NCBI GenBank assembly: GCA_961205875.1
Contig: OY540810.1
Location: forward strand, 21,142,001-21,206,000
Direction of reading: 5' to 3'
Length of the DNA stretch: 64,000 nucleotides
From: Sialis fuliginosa
Lineage: Eukaryota > Arthropoda > Insecta > Megaloptera > Sialidae
The notes below the pieces were generated by a model that ran no database searches, had not been told where the DNA came from, and saw nothing but the letters and a program-made list of their open reading frames with translations. Positions 12,336 to 25,304 of this stretch are shown here, one piece after another; within the stretch, counting starts at the first letter, position 1; every line of letters begins with the position of its first letter. The translations under genes were made by a program, and so were the position numbers.

Positions 12336-12608
12336 CCCATTTAATATATGAAAAACTAAAGTTATGGTTTGTCAGTCAATTCTACATAAAAAGAGTCTTA
12401 AGAAACTGCAAACAATAGATTCCTATCTACTATGGCAAAAACGTTATGGTCATTAAATGAAATTTGAAATTTTTAGCTTTTTCAAGAAGAGACTAAACAA
12501 CGTCGATTTTTTTAAACATTTTGAGTAATAATACTCACTTAACCAAATCTGTATCTCGAATATAGATCTCCATGCTGAAATAAAAAAATAATAAAATAAT
12601 CGTAGTAC

Positions 12609-12720
12609 CAGTGGTGGACTAAGCGTAGGGGGGATCTGCCTCTAGTACAGAGAGTTGCCAAATGAAATAGAAGAGCTTGATGAGGATTAAAAAGTGACAT
12701 AAGGACACAAACTACAGGAG
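12609..12720 (+). mobile_element. hAT-like repeat CAGTGG(C/T)GGACTAAG, copy 1
   Basis: Starts CAGTGGTGGACTAAGCG and continues through AGAGTTGCCAAATGAAATAG and TTGATGAGGATTAAAAAGTG. The same order of sequence is at 32443-32330 on the minus strand. CAGTGGCGG-type starts are typical of hAT termini, and the second terminus is not seen in either copy. Confidence 0.55.
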
Positions 12721-12729
12721 TGTGCAAAA

Positions 12730-14600
12730 GTATGAGGGCATTACATTTGAACTGAAAACGAAAAAAAGCAACGACTAATTGTAAGATTCATAATTAACAT
12801 TCCATCTCGGGTACCAACCGTACTTAATACGCTTTGAAATTAGATTTAATTTGATTTAAAAAAATCGGGTAGGTTATTTTCTAATTCATACTTTATTAGT
12901 TACTGTTTTAGTAAATTTTACTAAAAATTACTGGTAATCTATTTGATATATGATATCCTATTAATAATATATCCAGCCCTGGCGTAAAATACACACTAAC
13001 TCTGAATGCAAAATGCTGACCGTAAACTTTTCCGAGTACTAATAAAATTTCAATATAATACTTTCTTCCCCTCTCTGTTACACACACACACTCCTGCAGC
13101 CCGCGAAGCTCGTTAAAAATAATATCGCCGAGAGTTTTTATCTTTGCGTACTTGTTTTCAATCTGTTTGACTCAATAACGATGTGTTTTATCGAAGGGAA
13201 ATTTTGTTTTCACAAAAGAAAATAGGTGTACTCACAGATGTTGTTTTCCCCTTAATGACGTTATAAATTGTGGAATGTGTGCACTGCACACATTAATTTT
13301 TTATGGAAAAAATTGATTTTTGTGTCAATTGTCTTTTTACTTTTTTTATACAGAAACATACAAAACTGAAGTATTAATTTTAATATTAGTATTTTACTTA
13401 TTATTAGGTGCTTTAATATCTCATTAAAATAAAATGAGTCTTTAGAATTAAAGTAACTGTGTCCCCAATGTCAAGTCCCTGAATTAAAACAGTGATTTTT
13501 TTGTTAAAATTTACGTTTAAAAGAATCTCATATCTGAACTGTTGAATGAAAATTTTTGTAGGAAATTTAATTCTCAACAAATTGCCTATGAGCTTTAATA
13601 CATTTGGTTAAAAAAATATTGGTCGGAATCCCGAGATTTCTATCTCTAAATAGAGAATTAAGAATTACTTTGTTTTTTGATTAAAAAAATCTAGTCGATA
13701 TTTAGAGAGATTGACTTTAAAACGTTGATTTTTGTTAAAAAATATTTTTAAACGTTAATTAGTTTTAACTCTTTACATTTACTGTAGCGAGCAAGAGTAT
13801 TTATATTTCCTATAAAATTGTCACCTAGCTTATTTTTATATAGACGATAGATTAGCCGAAGTAGGTTTTTTAACGTATTTTTTACAAAAAAAAATTTGAT
13901 AAGTTTTCATGATTCAGTGATATAAACATAAGTACTAATGAATAATTTTTTAATGTTCTATTTAAATAAAGGATTTTTTAGGTCATACATACATAATAAT
14001 TTAACATATTTTTAAATGAGTCAAGAAAAAAAATTATTTATTGGAAAACCCTAATTTACCTTTATAGATAGATAATCATCTTTTTCATAAACTTATACAA
14101 AATTAATGTCAAAACATTTAAAAAAACTAAAATTAATTAATATTGTAAGTACACATTTAATGTATTATAGAACAGTATGTATACATACATATATTTTTTC
14201 AATATTAAATACAAAATTAGAAGAAACTTAAATATCTAAATAACTTTTTAAAATATCTTAATAAACATTCTTTATTGATAAAAAATTGAAAAAAGAAACA
14301 AATTATTAACTGAAAATATGAAACGATTTCGATGTTATTCGTGGTTAAGCGAAGCACAAAATAAAAGGGAATAAAAATCTTTGTAAAGATCAAATGAGCC
14401 CATTCATCTGTAATACCCATCTACTTTTTATATATTGAGGAAACAAAAGAGCTAAACAACACGCATTTATTACGAATAATATAAAAACAGAATATATATA
14501 AAAGTATATAATAACGCAAAGATCTGAATGAATGAAGGAAACGAGAAAGAAGATGAATTATGCACTCCGATTATTTTAATAAAACTATTTTTTGTTCTTT
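12730..14600. other. AT-rich non-coding stretch
   Basis: No gene recognised. Contains a short CA run at 13080-13090. Confidence 0.5.
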
Positions 14601-14604
14601 TTCT

Positions 14605-14921
14605 ATACAGGTTGAGTCATATCAAGTGTAACAAATTTTAACAATTGATCAAGAAAAAAAGTTAATACATATAAACATGTGTCTGGATATTCTTCGTGAA
14701 GGAGCTACAGATCCCCATAGATTTAGCCTAAAATTAGTTTTAATTTCATATTTTGAGAACCCATTGTAATACATTATAATCAGTATTAATACTAAACCGA
14801 TTATAAAATGTGTTTGCCTTGACCTGAAACGGAAAGATGGAGTGAAAATTTTGAAATAGGAGAACAATTTTGTTTCTCTTTATAAAACAATCGCAAAACT
14901 TCTTGTATCTTCGATAATAAA
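14605..14921 (-). repeat. Dispersed repeat family G, long copy
   Basis: At the + strand left end TATACAGGTTGAGTCATATC begins a block shared with 28868-29060 (+). Shared blocks include ATTCTTCGTGA, AAAATTAGT and AACCCATTGT. The right end (14815-14921) is shared in reverse with 2408-2522. The two 60-70-codon frames inside are not conserved as proteins. Confidence 0.55.
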
Positions 14922-14959
14922 ACAACTCATAACAAAGATACAAGGCATTTTATTCACTA

Positions 14960-15660
14960 TTGAATAAAAATTACAATTTTCATGAAAAACTAAAATATGT
15001 TTATTAGTCGAAAGTCAGCTGAAACTACAATAATCACTCGAGTACAATATTAAATTCAAGTCAAGTATATAAGCTTTGGAAAAAAGAATGGTTGATGTTT
15101 GAAATTTTTATATTTATTAAAATTCGTTGCTTATTTTGTTAATGCATAGCAGCAATGCTGGCCTTAAGGAGGGAGACTGAGTGACTGCCCGGGGTGTCAG
15201 TTCAGAAGGGACGGCGGGTGACCACATGGAGAAAAACATAGCTTAAATTTTAGAAGATTTTTTTTCTCTTTAAAAAACGGTCACAAAGCTTCTTACATCT
15301 TAGATATGACGAAGAAGTAAAATTAATAATTCCGAATAAGTAAGTGAAGAATATATCGGAGCAATATATATCGAAGATCTGCGAAGCTTTGTGATAATTT
15401 AAAAAAAAGTTAATAATAAAGTTAATAATTATGACATTTGTTAATAAATTTAATTTAAATTCTTGATTGAAAACAAGAATAAAAGTTAATGCAAATATTC
15501 CTTATAATATGTGTTCTCAAAGAACTATTTATAGCCAGTTGTACAATAATACATACTATATTAAAGGTACCAATACAATATAATATTTACGGTCTGATTT
15601 TAAACAAATTATTTTTGGGCAAAACAATGTTTGCTAGGTAAGCTAAAACAACAATTACAA
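14960..15660. other. AT-rich non-coding stretch
   Basis: Holds a GC-richer patch at about 15165-15225 (ACTGCCCGGGGTGTCAG, GGACGGCGGGTGACCACATG) of unknown origin and a short family-G relative at about 15245-15310. Confidence 0.4.
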
Positions 15661-15729
15661 CCCTCCATATTATGTGACAGGGAGTGAAATATTATCTTTC
15701 GTTCGAAGCCGGGGCAGGTCCACTAGTAA
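15661..15729 (-). mobile_element. Retroelement-like 5' end fragment
   Basis: Read on the minus strand it begins ATTACTAGTGGACCTGCCCC then GGCTTCGAACGAAAG. This resembles the start of the repeat at 30827 (TTACTAGCTGGGCCCACGCG, GGCTTCGCTCGCG). Only the first 60-70 bp look related. Confidence 0.4.
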
Positions 15730-15739
15730 TATAATTAAA

Positions 15740-18700
15740 ATTTTGTATAGTTATGAGCTATTTTTTGTAATCTTGTAAACTTTATTCTGAATGAAACTGC
15801 ATTTATTACTCAACAATAATATTTATTTGGGTTGTTAGTAGTTGTTACCAATGTTGTTACTTTAGTACGTAACAATATGTAGTTTATCTATAGATACAAA
15901 ATTCATGACTATGTCCAATAGTAGAATAAATGATAATTCTCTTGTACACTGTTCCATAATTCAGTGACTTGAAGTCACATTTATATACAATAACGTTGTA
16001 TAGAGAAAACACTACAGGTATATAATACTGAGAGTGTACTTTTCCGGCACATTTTCATTTCCACAAATTCCAAGCACCACAATAAACCGAAGCGCTTTTC
16101 TCGTGTAGGTATATCTAATCCAGTCCATCGTAGCCGCCCCCCGTCGTGTGTCAGAGTGCCTACACTGAGACCCGCCCTGGCTTTTAGTTTTTCAGGTCAG
16201 GATAAAATGTCCTTTATACCACCGCCTTGCATGAAAAATAAATGCACTCGAATATACACGTATAGGATCAAAAGATTTGTGTCCTTTCGCCTGCCGTGGG
16301 ACAGTGGGCAAGAATTGAAAAGTTTTAGTTGAAAAATTACAATGAAATTTTACTAAAATCACTTTCTTTAGCACTAATAAATCTCGATGGTTTCATTTTT
16401 CAGTATTATATGAGCTATTTACTCCCAAAAATAGTTTTTATTGTTTCATTATTTTGAAAACCCCATTTGACATTAGTATCAATATAGTGTAAGTGTTTTT
16501 AAGTATCAAGTAATAATTGTTTAGGCCAAAGATGTGATGGGGACAGTGGGACCTTCAATTTTTCCCTTTGATTAAGCACATGCACTATTTAAAAAAATAT
16601 GTTATTATTGTTTGAATTATGTAGTAAGTAATACTTCTTCTTCTTATTTTCTTATCTTTAAGTTGATATTTTTATGTGAAATTTAAATCTGAACCATTAA
16701 ATATGACTTAATATTTTTGTACGTACGTTTATTGTATAGAAAATTACGTGAAAAGTTGAAATTTTTAAACCGTAGATCTGTATCTCAAATCGAGATTTGA
16801 AATCAGCGTTTCAAAATCTATATATTGACATGTAGCTAATTTAAAATCCGTCAACGAAAATTAAATCCGATCACTACTTAAAAAGTTACGACAATTTTTC
16901 TCAAAAATTTTGAAAAAATTAAAACGAAGTGGATATATCTCGAGAACGGTTTGAGATACAGACCTGCGGTTTGAAAATTTCGTCTTTTCGCCCAAAATTT
17001 TTTAGTCAAACATGGTTCTTTCAAATTTTTATAGAAATAAGATACAAAAATAAGATATGAGATGCCTGATTATAGAATGCCGGTAACATAAATAATAGAT
17101 ATATTATAAATACACCAATGTCAAGCAACATCTTGTAATATGTGAGTTTGTATTATTTTCAGGTATTTAAAATGACGTACGTATAAGTAACAGTAAAGTA
17201 ACCATAAAATATAGGTAATGATTTCAATTTTGACAGTTAAAACAAACAAATATTTAATTAAATATCGTATTGATTTCTGTTCTTGACCAAAAATAAATAT
17301 ATCCGAACCATAGTGTGTTGTGACTACCCGCTTAAAAAACAGAGTGTTATTACAGGACCACAGTTTGACTCTGAGTAACATCCTCATTGTCTTGGATTTC
17401 CGTTCTAATCTTCGACTTTTCCTTCTTTGAGACTTGTATTTATTTATAAAGGTGTTTTTCCATTATCATAAACGTACTGTATCCACTATCTTTATTACTA
17501 GTAATACACAAAGTAATGTTTATTTTAAAAATGTATGAAGGTTTTTCTTGTTTTAGTGTTGGTAGTGCTGTAAAACTTTGAATGTGGGTTGATTGTAATA
17601 ACCAAACTATAACAATTTATTAAGGTGTGGTCAAATTTAATAAAAGGAAAGTCCAATTTTCTTATAGGTATATAACTATTGCTATAATTGATCTATTAAA
17701 TAGATTACCTTTTTCATTTTATTTTAGACATTATGATATTGAGTTTTTATTTTTATTTTGCAAAAGTTTAAGTTTAAGAAGAATTTTATATCACATCCGT
17801 ATGAAAGCATTATGTATTTTTATATCTATTTTCAAATAAAAATATACTTTATATAGCTGTAAAAATATACCTTAGGGTTATGATTTTATCGTTTATTATT
17901 ATTTATTTTACTTTATGCGTATTTTATTGTAATTTATTACACAAGAAGGAATATCATGATAGAGTTTATTCTTGATAATAAATTTTTATTTAATATTACT
18001 AAAAAATATACTAATTTCCAACGAATTTAGACAATATTCTGTACAATCGCGGTTTTGCCTGATTCAACTGTCAGTTTGAAATCTAATACATTTTTTTACC
18101 TCCTATTAAGGTTCAACTTTAAAAAAGCGCATTTTATTAAAAAAAAAAAAAATGTCTGAAATTCTAATTTAATACATATAACATAGTTATGCAAATAAAC
18201 GAATTCTAATAAAAAATCCCCCCCTCCCACCTACTGACGAATTTAATTACGGAAAGCCCATTCATAGAGGATGGTTACGTCATAAAAGATAGGCACCAAT
18301 AAAATTTCTAGATTCAGAAATTTAGGCTGGACGTTGATGAGTCAGTCAGTCGGGATTCATTAAGTTATATTGAATCCACGGATCATAAAAACGAAACAAA
18401 GTTAAATATATTTTAACCATTTCAAATGACATCACTTTTTCTACTTGATCGCACATACATAAAAATAAAAATCAACCATGACCGATATAATGGCAATAAA
18501 CATGTTAATATAAATTATAAAAGGAAATATAAAAACTATATTATTTTTTCAATTCCAATTTATGGAAGAGAACATAATTACAAGCCGAAATATCTTTTTG
18601 AGATTTTATGCTGAGATTAGAACACTTCCAGTTTCTTTATATCTTTTTATTTGTAGCATTTCGATATATTCAAATAAGTATAATTAAAATAGCATAAAAT

Positions 18701-19060
18701 TAAATTTCAGCCACCGAAATAGTAAGTCCACCTGTTATAAAAATCGATTAATCAAATGTCCACTTGCAGGTAACTTTTAACAAATTAGTGCCGGTAAAAG
18801 AAAAAAAACCTAGCCTCTGTTTGGAATGTCATAATTATCACTGGTAATTTATATTAATTATTGAATGCAGTGGCGCGGCGCGGCGGTACGATACAAAGTG
18901 TCGTATTGGTATATTTATAGAATCACATTTACCTACTTACAATGTTATACCTAATGTATTACTCTTTTAGTTAATTGTATTTAAATATGTATGTAAAATT
19001 GGAAATACTGAAAAATATAAAAACATTTCTGGCCAACTGATTAAAGATATGATAAAACGA
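15740..19060. other. AT-rich non-coding stretch
   Basis: No gene recognised. A patch at about 16125-16310 is G+C-richer (AGCCGCCCCCCGTCGTGTGTC, TTTCGCCTGCCGTGGGACAG) and may be a transposon remnant. At 18868-18890 CAGTGGCGCGGCGCGGCGG looks like another hAT-type start without a partner. Confidence 0.4.
18225..18365 (+). repeat. Dispersed repeat family F, 3' end
   Basis: Ends with GGACGTTGATGAGTCAGTCAG-type sequence, preceded by ATCATAAAA and AAATTTCTAG-like blocks. The same 3' phrase recurs at 46545-46660 and in part at 36200-36285. Confidence 0.45.
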
Positions 19061-19065
19061 AAGCA

Positions 19066-19135
19066 ACATAAATTACAGAAAATAATGCTCTCTACAATTT
19101 TTATTATAAATATTAATTTCTGTTATGAACCGATT
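19066..19135 (-). repeat. Dispersed repeat, copy 1
   Basis: Its reverse complement (GGTTCATAACAGAAATTAAT, ATTTATAATAAAAATTGTAG, AGAGCATTATTTTCTGTAAT) matches 52412-52480 on the plus strand nearly base for base. Element class not recognised. Confidence 0.6.
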
Positions 19136-19339
19136 GAAATATAATTTTTTTTTAAATAACAAAATTAAGATCGTTTTCAGAGGTTTTCTTTCTTGAAGAA
19201 TATAGATCCTAAATATAAAATTTCACCCTTTTACGTATTTTCGTTTTTTAGTTAAAGCATCTACAGACAAACCGACACACAGACATCATGGCTAAAATGG
19301 TCAGAATGGATTCAGGGCAGGGACGTTATAGTTTTGATT

Positions 19340-20770
19340 GGCCTAAAGCTATAGTATATAATATGCAGGATAACATAGGTAGAACTAAGAAATGAGCAAA
19401 AATTAACAATAAATAAAAAAATTGAAAAAAAAGTTAAAATAAAAAAATAAAAAACTTTGAATTAAATTAAACAAAAACTAAACAAAGCATAAAACAGCTA
19501 TCCAAATGAACCGAATGGTTCTATAAACAAAATTAATTGAAATATTAGTTCGTTACGCCACTGATTGTACCGAATTAAATTAGCCCAGGTAGAAGACAGG
19601 TAAGAGTTCAGGGATATTTATGTACATGTAATTATGGGTCATCACAATTTTAAATTAATGAATTACTCTGATTTCTTTGTACGATTGTGTCATTAAAAAT
19701 TCAAATGCTTGCAACTGGTTCGTATTACCTATTATAGTATATAGTAATTAAAAGGTATATATTTTCATTGGACGTTAATAAATTTCACACATATTTATAG
19801 CTACTTTTTATAATCGGAAACGGCGGTTTCTTAAATGAAAATTTCTAAACGTGTAATGTACAATTACGTGGTACAGAAATATATTGATGCAATTAATATG
19901 TGTCAATAAAATATTCTCTTATTACATACATTTTAGCCAAAAATGGAATATTTTGAATGTTTTAATAATCCATTTCATGAAAAATTATATTAATCATGAT
20001 AGATTAAAAAATTCTTAAATATCTAATTGAAAATAATTGTCACTAATTATTAGTCTATCTAGCGATATTTCAAAAATTTTGATACGGAGTTTATCAACAC
20101 AAGCCCGACAATAGAAATAAATGTTGTGGCTACTTCATGCCTGATTTTGTTTAACTCATTTCGAGCCTGAGTGAAGATATTCTCTAGTAACATTCTAGTA
20201 GATGCAACTAATTCCAAGAATTCATGAATTAAAATATTCTAAAAAAATTCACCCATACTAATGTACAAATTATTATTTTTAAGTTATCTAACAAAAATAC
20301 ATCGTACATATTCCAAACTTGAATCAAGATTATCTGAAAGGCAAAGGATTTCAAGTAAAAAATGTTCTGGACGAAAACTGTAGAGTTTTGAGAAGGGTCA
20401 TCAAATGGTGTTATCAATTTTAATTTTGGAACGGGTCTGTAGGTCATATAGGATGTCTCCGGTTTTTTTTAAATGGGAACCCCCTATTTCAGATTCATAT
20501 TCTACGAGAAAAAGGAAACACTTTTCTTTTATTGAAAAAAATTACCATGACCTTCATAAATTTGACCTCCATCAAAAAGAATTTGATATCCCCCTTTAAC
20601 TTTTGTCCAATATTTTTCCTCGAACTTGATTTGTTTTTGAAATATTAGCCTGACTGGAATGATTTAAAATGAATAAAGTTAATTAAACAAAAAGTGGTCG
20701 TTTTTAACGCGGATAAGGTATATTGAGAAAAACAACAATATGACACATATAAATAAATAAAAACATTATA
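19340..20770. other. AT-rich non-coding stretch
   Basis: No gene recognised. At about 20435-20600 a block with AATGGGAACCCCCTATTTCA and ATGACCTTCA looks like a widespread insect repeat, but no second copy was found in the window. Confidence 0.4.
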
Positions 20771-20772
20771 TT

Positions 20773-21090
20773 CTAATAACAATTTGCATACGGTTTAATC
20801 ACATGCAAAGAATTTGAAGGAACCAAACTGAAAAGTCCCAAAAGATCGAAAATGTTCACAGCACATATTAGGAGACATAACTTCACTCTTGGACGTTGAC
20901 GAGTCACTGTTTTTGTACAAGGGGTGTCAGTTTCATTGTTCGTCTGCAAAAAACCACTGATCTTGTCAGCTATCTCATCAGACTTCCTTAGTAATTTTGG
21001 GCTGTTGTATTTGTTCAGCGAACTTGTCGATGAATTTAATCTGACACTGGAGTTAGACGGCGATGCTCTTAATGCTGATTCAAATATCAT
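20773..21090 (-). CDS. Uncharacterised 105-residue ORF, possible exon
   Basis: An ATG-started frame whose codon use looks less random than other ORFs here. The N-terminal about 30 residues are Ser/Asn-rich. The middle is charged (KSDEIADKISGFLQTNNE), and a basic stretch (RQRPRVK) is followed by a hydrophobic segment at about residues 68-92 that could span a membrane. Upstream, TATTATTTTAG ends at 21104 (minus strand), an acceptor-like site just before the ATG. The basic-then-hydrophobic arrangement could be the start of a multi-pass transporter, but I recognise no family. There is no continuation in frame, so it is either one exon of a split gene or a chance frame. Confidence 0.3.
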   Translation of the reverse strand: MIFESALRASPSNSSVRLNSSTSSLNKYNSPKLLRKSDEIADKISGFLQTNNETDTPCTKTVTRQRPRVKLCLLICAVNIFDLLGLFSLVPSNSLHVIKPYANCY

Positions 21091-21099
21091 CTTGCGTTA

Positions 21100-22020
21100 C
21101 TAAAATAATATATAAAATATTATTACTTTTACAATTTTAATTACTAAAGCAATGTTTGTTATCTGAAAATTAATTTAATTGAAATTAAAATCATGATATT
21201 GTTGATATTATTTTTGGTTGTAGGTATAGGATTTCCAAAGATGCTTTCTTTTAATATGAGGCTCTCTCCAATGTTAAAAACTGCTTTTAGATATAGAAGA
21301 ATATTATAGTTTAATTAAAAGTCACTAACAGTAAGTACAAAAATAAAGTTTATACTTAAAATCAATATTATACGCTTAACATAATGTTTTACTAAAGAAG
21401 ACTGGGGATGTCCAGTTGGCTAACATACAATTATTCAATACGTAAAAACCTTACTATTTGAGCAATAACACATTGCAAAAATGCAAATTTAGCAAAAAAA
21501 TTCCGTATCATATTTTATATCAAAATATTCAATTTTCCATGACAAAAGTAACATTTTGGAAATAAACAATAAAAAATTGTATACTTACAGGGAATAAAAT
21601 GCAATAGTATAAGTATATAATGATAAAAATAATCAATACTAATATATTTAAAATGACATAATAAACATACAAAGCAATGACAGAAACATACGACGTGCTC
21701 GGCATCTAGATATTAATTAATTCATTAAATTTGTCGAATGCAATTTGTGGGTTTCAATTATATTGTCATATAACTATATTTAATATGTTTTCTATTAATT
21801 TTTTAATGATAGTTCCAAATCAAAGTGCAATCTATAGAAATCATCGAAGGTATTTCCATCATTCAAAAGAGCTGAGCAGTAAAATAAAATCGTGCGCGGA
21901 CAATTTAACCCGTTATATGATAAGAGGAACATGAACATTATGTGAGGAAATTTTGTTGAGTTCAATTAGATCTACATACATATAAGTTCAGGAAACATAC
22001 TTTTAATTCAATTAATTATC
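21100..22020. other. AT-rich non-coding stretch
   Basis: Nothing recognised. Confidence 0.5.
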
Positions 22021-22559
22021 TAGGGTAAGTGGGGGGAAATGGGTGGTATGTTTTTGAAATTCAATCCTATAGATTAAAATATTCTAAATAATTAAAAAGT
22101 TAATACTTCAATTTTGTACTACAATTTACTTTTTAGTTATGATATATTAAATTTTTAAACAGTTTAGCACGTAATTACTCTCAGTTAGGAAATTGGGTGG
22201 TAACTCTGTAACTCATAAAAACACATTTTAAAATTAGTAGGCAAATGGGTGTTAAAAAAACAACTTTAAAGTATATCTTTACTCTGGTTTTAATTACAAC
22301 ATACATTTTTTTCGCATAAAAAACGGTATATGTATAGTTAACTCATCTCATTTAACCGAATCTGTATCTCTTATCGTTTAGGAAATCCCCATGCATGCCA
22401 CGCTTATCTTGGACATATTTTTGCCATAAAGAATAAGAACCAATACACACATTTATACATATGTTACAGCTCTAAAGTGTATATCAAGCAAATGGAAAAA
22501 AAATCTTAAAAAATAGCACACAATTACCCCTCACACCCATTTTCCTCCCACTTACCCTA
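22021..22559. mobile_element. MITE with TAGGGTAAGTGGGG ends, copy 1
   Basis: The left end TAGGGTAAGTGGGGGGAAAT is mirrored at the right end as CCCATTTTCCTCCCACTTA then CCCTA. Length 539 bp with an AT-rich interior and no coding frame. A 338-bp relative with the same ends is at 34197-34534. The flanks show no clear duplication. Confidence 0.75.
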
Positions 22560-24783
22560 TATTTTATTTTTAATATTTAAAAATATTATATTTGTGAAGG
22601 GGGGTCAAATATACAAATATACAAACATAGCAAATAACATTATACATAGGTATTATTAATTTTAAAAACTGATACTGAGTATCGATTTTTATGTTTATTT
22701 TAGATAAAAACACAAATATACAAATAAATATAAAAGTTACATTAAAGGTACAAATAATAATATATATGCAGTAGGTATACCTATATATTTATAATCCTGT
22801 AGGTGCCATATAAAATATAATATGTGTGTGGAGTATTTTTATATCTGGGGGTATCGGCAGATGGTCAGATCATAAAAGAATATTGCTTTGAGGGATGATC
22901 GCTCCAACCCTATTGTGCGGAAAATACAGTATTACAGTTTGATATCATTCACGCGAACACGCAATTTGTTTAATTAACTTTTTGTCAATCAATACTCGAG
23001 GTAGGGTCGATGAGGAGGGCTGCTGTAAAAATAGTGACAGTTTTGTTGTGATAAAACCTTCGATACAATAACACAAACTGAATTTAATTTAAATGTAATT
23101 AAACTGTATTTTAATCATATACAAAAACAACAATGCTTGTTTTGTCAATTTAAATAAAACGTTTGTGTTGTGTGCTGTTGGAATTATTTACTTAAATAAA
23201 CATGAAATGTACAAATATGTTTAATCGAATGCATATTTATTACATATTATCAATTGATTTAATACTACAATATTGTATTATATCCCAAGCTTTATTTTCA
23301 TAAACGAGGTTTTATTGAATGGACTATAATGTATATTTATTATGATTATGAATGTTTGAGCATTACAATAAAATAATTGATTAAAATCGAAATTATAAAC
23401 TATTATATTATTGATCATAAAAATTATTAAATGATGTTATTTATCAGGTAAAATTATTATTACTAGTGACTTTAACGGTCTGTATACGTAATAATTTAAT
23501 AATTTAATACACATATGTATTATATTTACATTTTACAAATAAAACGGCAAAGTGCGTGCACATGATACGGTTCCGTAGACATTCTTATTTATAAGAGTTA
23601 TTTCAAAATTTTTCATAAACTATTTTTGCTACAGTGTTCGTTATAATTTTCAGTGAAAGTAATAATTAAAAACTACATTCTGTGTATATCGTGACTGAAG
23701 GGTTAAATCAAAAGATTATGAAACATTTTTTGATGAATTTTAGGAGCTACATTCTCGATTTATTTCAGATAGTTTAAAAAATAGAGGGGTGGGACGCTTT
23801 GATATTGACTTTGAACGCAAATATATTGTGACTAAAGGGTTAAAATAAAATAAAAATGTTTAAGTAATATGTATTGAATTTTTGTATTTTGAAAGTATAT
23901 AAGTATACAATTTTTAAATCAGTGCATAAAATAAAAAAACCTACGACAGCGCAATATGAATCAAATCAAACATCCGAGTTTCAATTTAAAATTAAACAAA
24001 TCATTATTACTTCTATCTGTTTTCCATCAAAGTAAAAATATGTATGTATGTATGTACGGATGTAGAACACATTCTTCGATCAAGAATACGAACCACATGA
24101 TGGCTTCTGTAATACTGTCACAATAGATCGGAAATGAGAAGTGCAGTGACTATCGTGAAGTCTAAATGACAATACTGCAAACGATGCAAGAAGCAAATCA
24201 AGCATTACTCGGTGCAGTCAAGGTGAAAATTATCATTGCCGTTGTACGTTGATGGCAGTTATTTGCTTTCTAAATACATCTCGTAAATATCTTCTGTTCA
24301 GACGTGAGTGGATGTCAAAGAAAACGAAAATATTAGCTAACGTAATCTCTTCAAAAATAATAACAAATTACTGTGAAATAAGTTAGGGATTGAAAGTTTC
24401 CTTTTTCGTTCTTAGATTTAATAACTTATTATTTAATTTTATTTTTATTTTCATGCAACATTACAGATTTTATATTTTTCAACCACGTTTCTTTCTTTTG
24501 AAGAGCAAATAAATAAATAAATAAAACTTATATACGTACTAATTAATTGGGAAAAATAAACAAAATACACACATTACATTTTCGTTAGATTATATAGTTA
24601 CAGTCTTTGTAATTTTGTGATTCAGTAACAGTTACTACTGCAATGAAAACTAGGACGACTGTCATTTCCCATTCAAATATTGTTTTCCATCAATAAATTA
24701 TTTATATTAATGTAATGTACTATAAATATAATAAAAAATTATGATGTTTGAATAAAAAAGGTTAAATTTTTTATACAAGCTTG
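22560..24783. other. AT-rich non-coding stretch
   Basis: No gene recognised. A (GTAT)n microsatellite lies at 24041-24056 and (AAAT)n at 24508-24523. Confidence 0.5.
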
Positions 24784-24945
24784 GATTTTGGCTTCTGGCT
24801 ATAAGCCGAATCGATTTAGTCGTTCTATCGGCCAACATATCGTCGCATATTGCAGTGATCAGGGTTATAATGAAAATACTTTCATTAGAACTCTAAATGT
24901 GTCCATTGTTCACTGCAATGTGCAACGAAACGTTGGTCGATATAA
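24784..24945 (+). mobile_element. Small hairpin element, copy 1
   Basis: The left arm TATCGGCCAACATATCGTCG... (24826-24856) pairs with a right arm (24911-24942) whose reverse complement reads TATCGACCAACGTTTCGTTG..., both running into ATTGCAGTG. A related copy in reverse orientation is at 32028-32146 and shares the flanking TTTGGCTTCTGG string. The 67-codon frame across it is explained by the repeat. Confidence 0.6.
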
Positions 24946-25129
24946 CAATCAAATCGATGTGAATTATACTCAGAAACTAAGGAAGAAATAATAATTTTTT
25001 AAAAGTTCGTTAACTTGAAAATTTTGGAAAGTGAATAGTAAAAAAAGGTTATTCAATTGCACATAGAATTTTTTATTGTTGAAGATTGAGTAAAAAAATT
25101 TAAAAATAAAAGACGAAATAATTCCTTCG

Positions 25130-25170
25130 GCTTAGGCTTCGGCCTTAACCTGACCTTCGGTCGGACACAA
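25130..25170. repeat. CTTCGGC-rich imperfect repeat
   Basis: Three or four imperfect CTTCGG(C/T) units. Short, low complexity. Confidence 0.5.
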
Positions 25171-25251
25171 TTTATGACATTATCATTTTATATACGAGTA
25201 GATATAATAAAAATGTAATTACTTTGACATCTTCAATATGTTACATGAGAC

Positions 25252-25304
25252 GTTAATATTTTCAATCATAAAGTAATACCTACTTTGTGATTGAAAATAT
25301 TAAC
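25252..25304. repeat. 53-bp near-perfect hairpin
   Basis: GTTAATATTTTCAATCATAA... and its inverted copy form a 24-bp stem with one mismatch (tolerated as G-U) and a 5-base loop. Unusually clean for its size. It could be a transposon scar or the core of a very small inverted-repeat element. The loop is too short for a typical miRNA precursor. Confidence 0.7.

Noticed and set aside
23691-23850. Tandem repeat suggested by GTGACTGAAGGGTTAAATC and GTGACTAAAGGGTTAAAAT 135 bp apart
   Set aside because: Only about 25 bp match. Too little to call a repeat unit.
25252-25304. microRNA precursor
   Set aside because: Stem of 24 bp with a 5-base loop is too short and too tight for a normal animal precursor.
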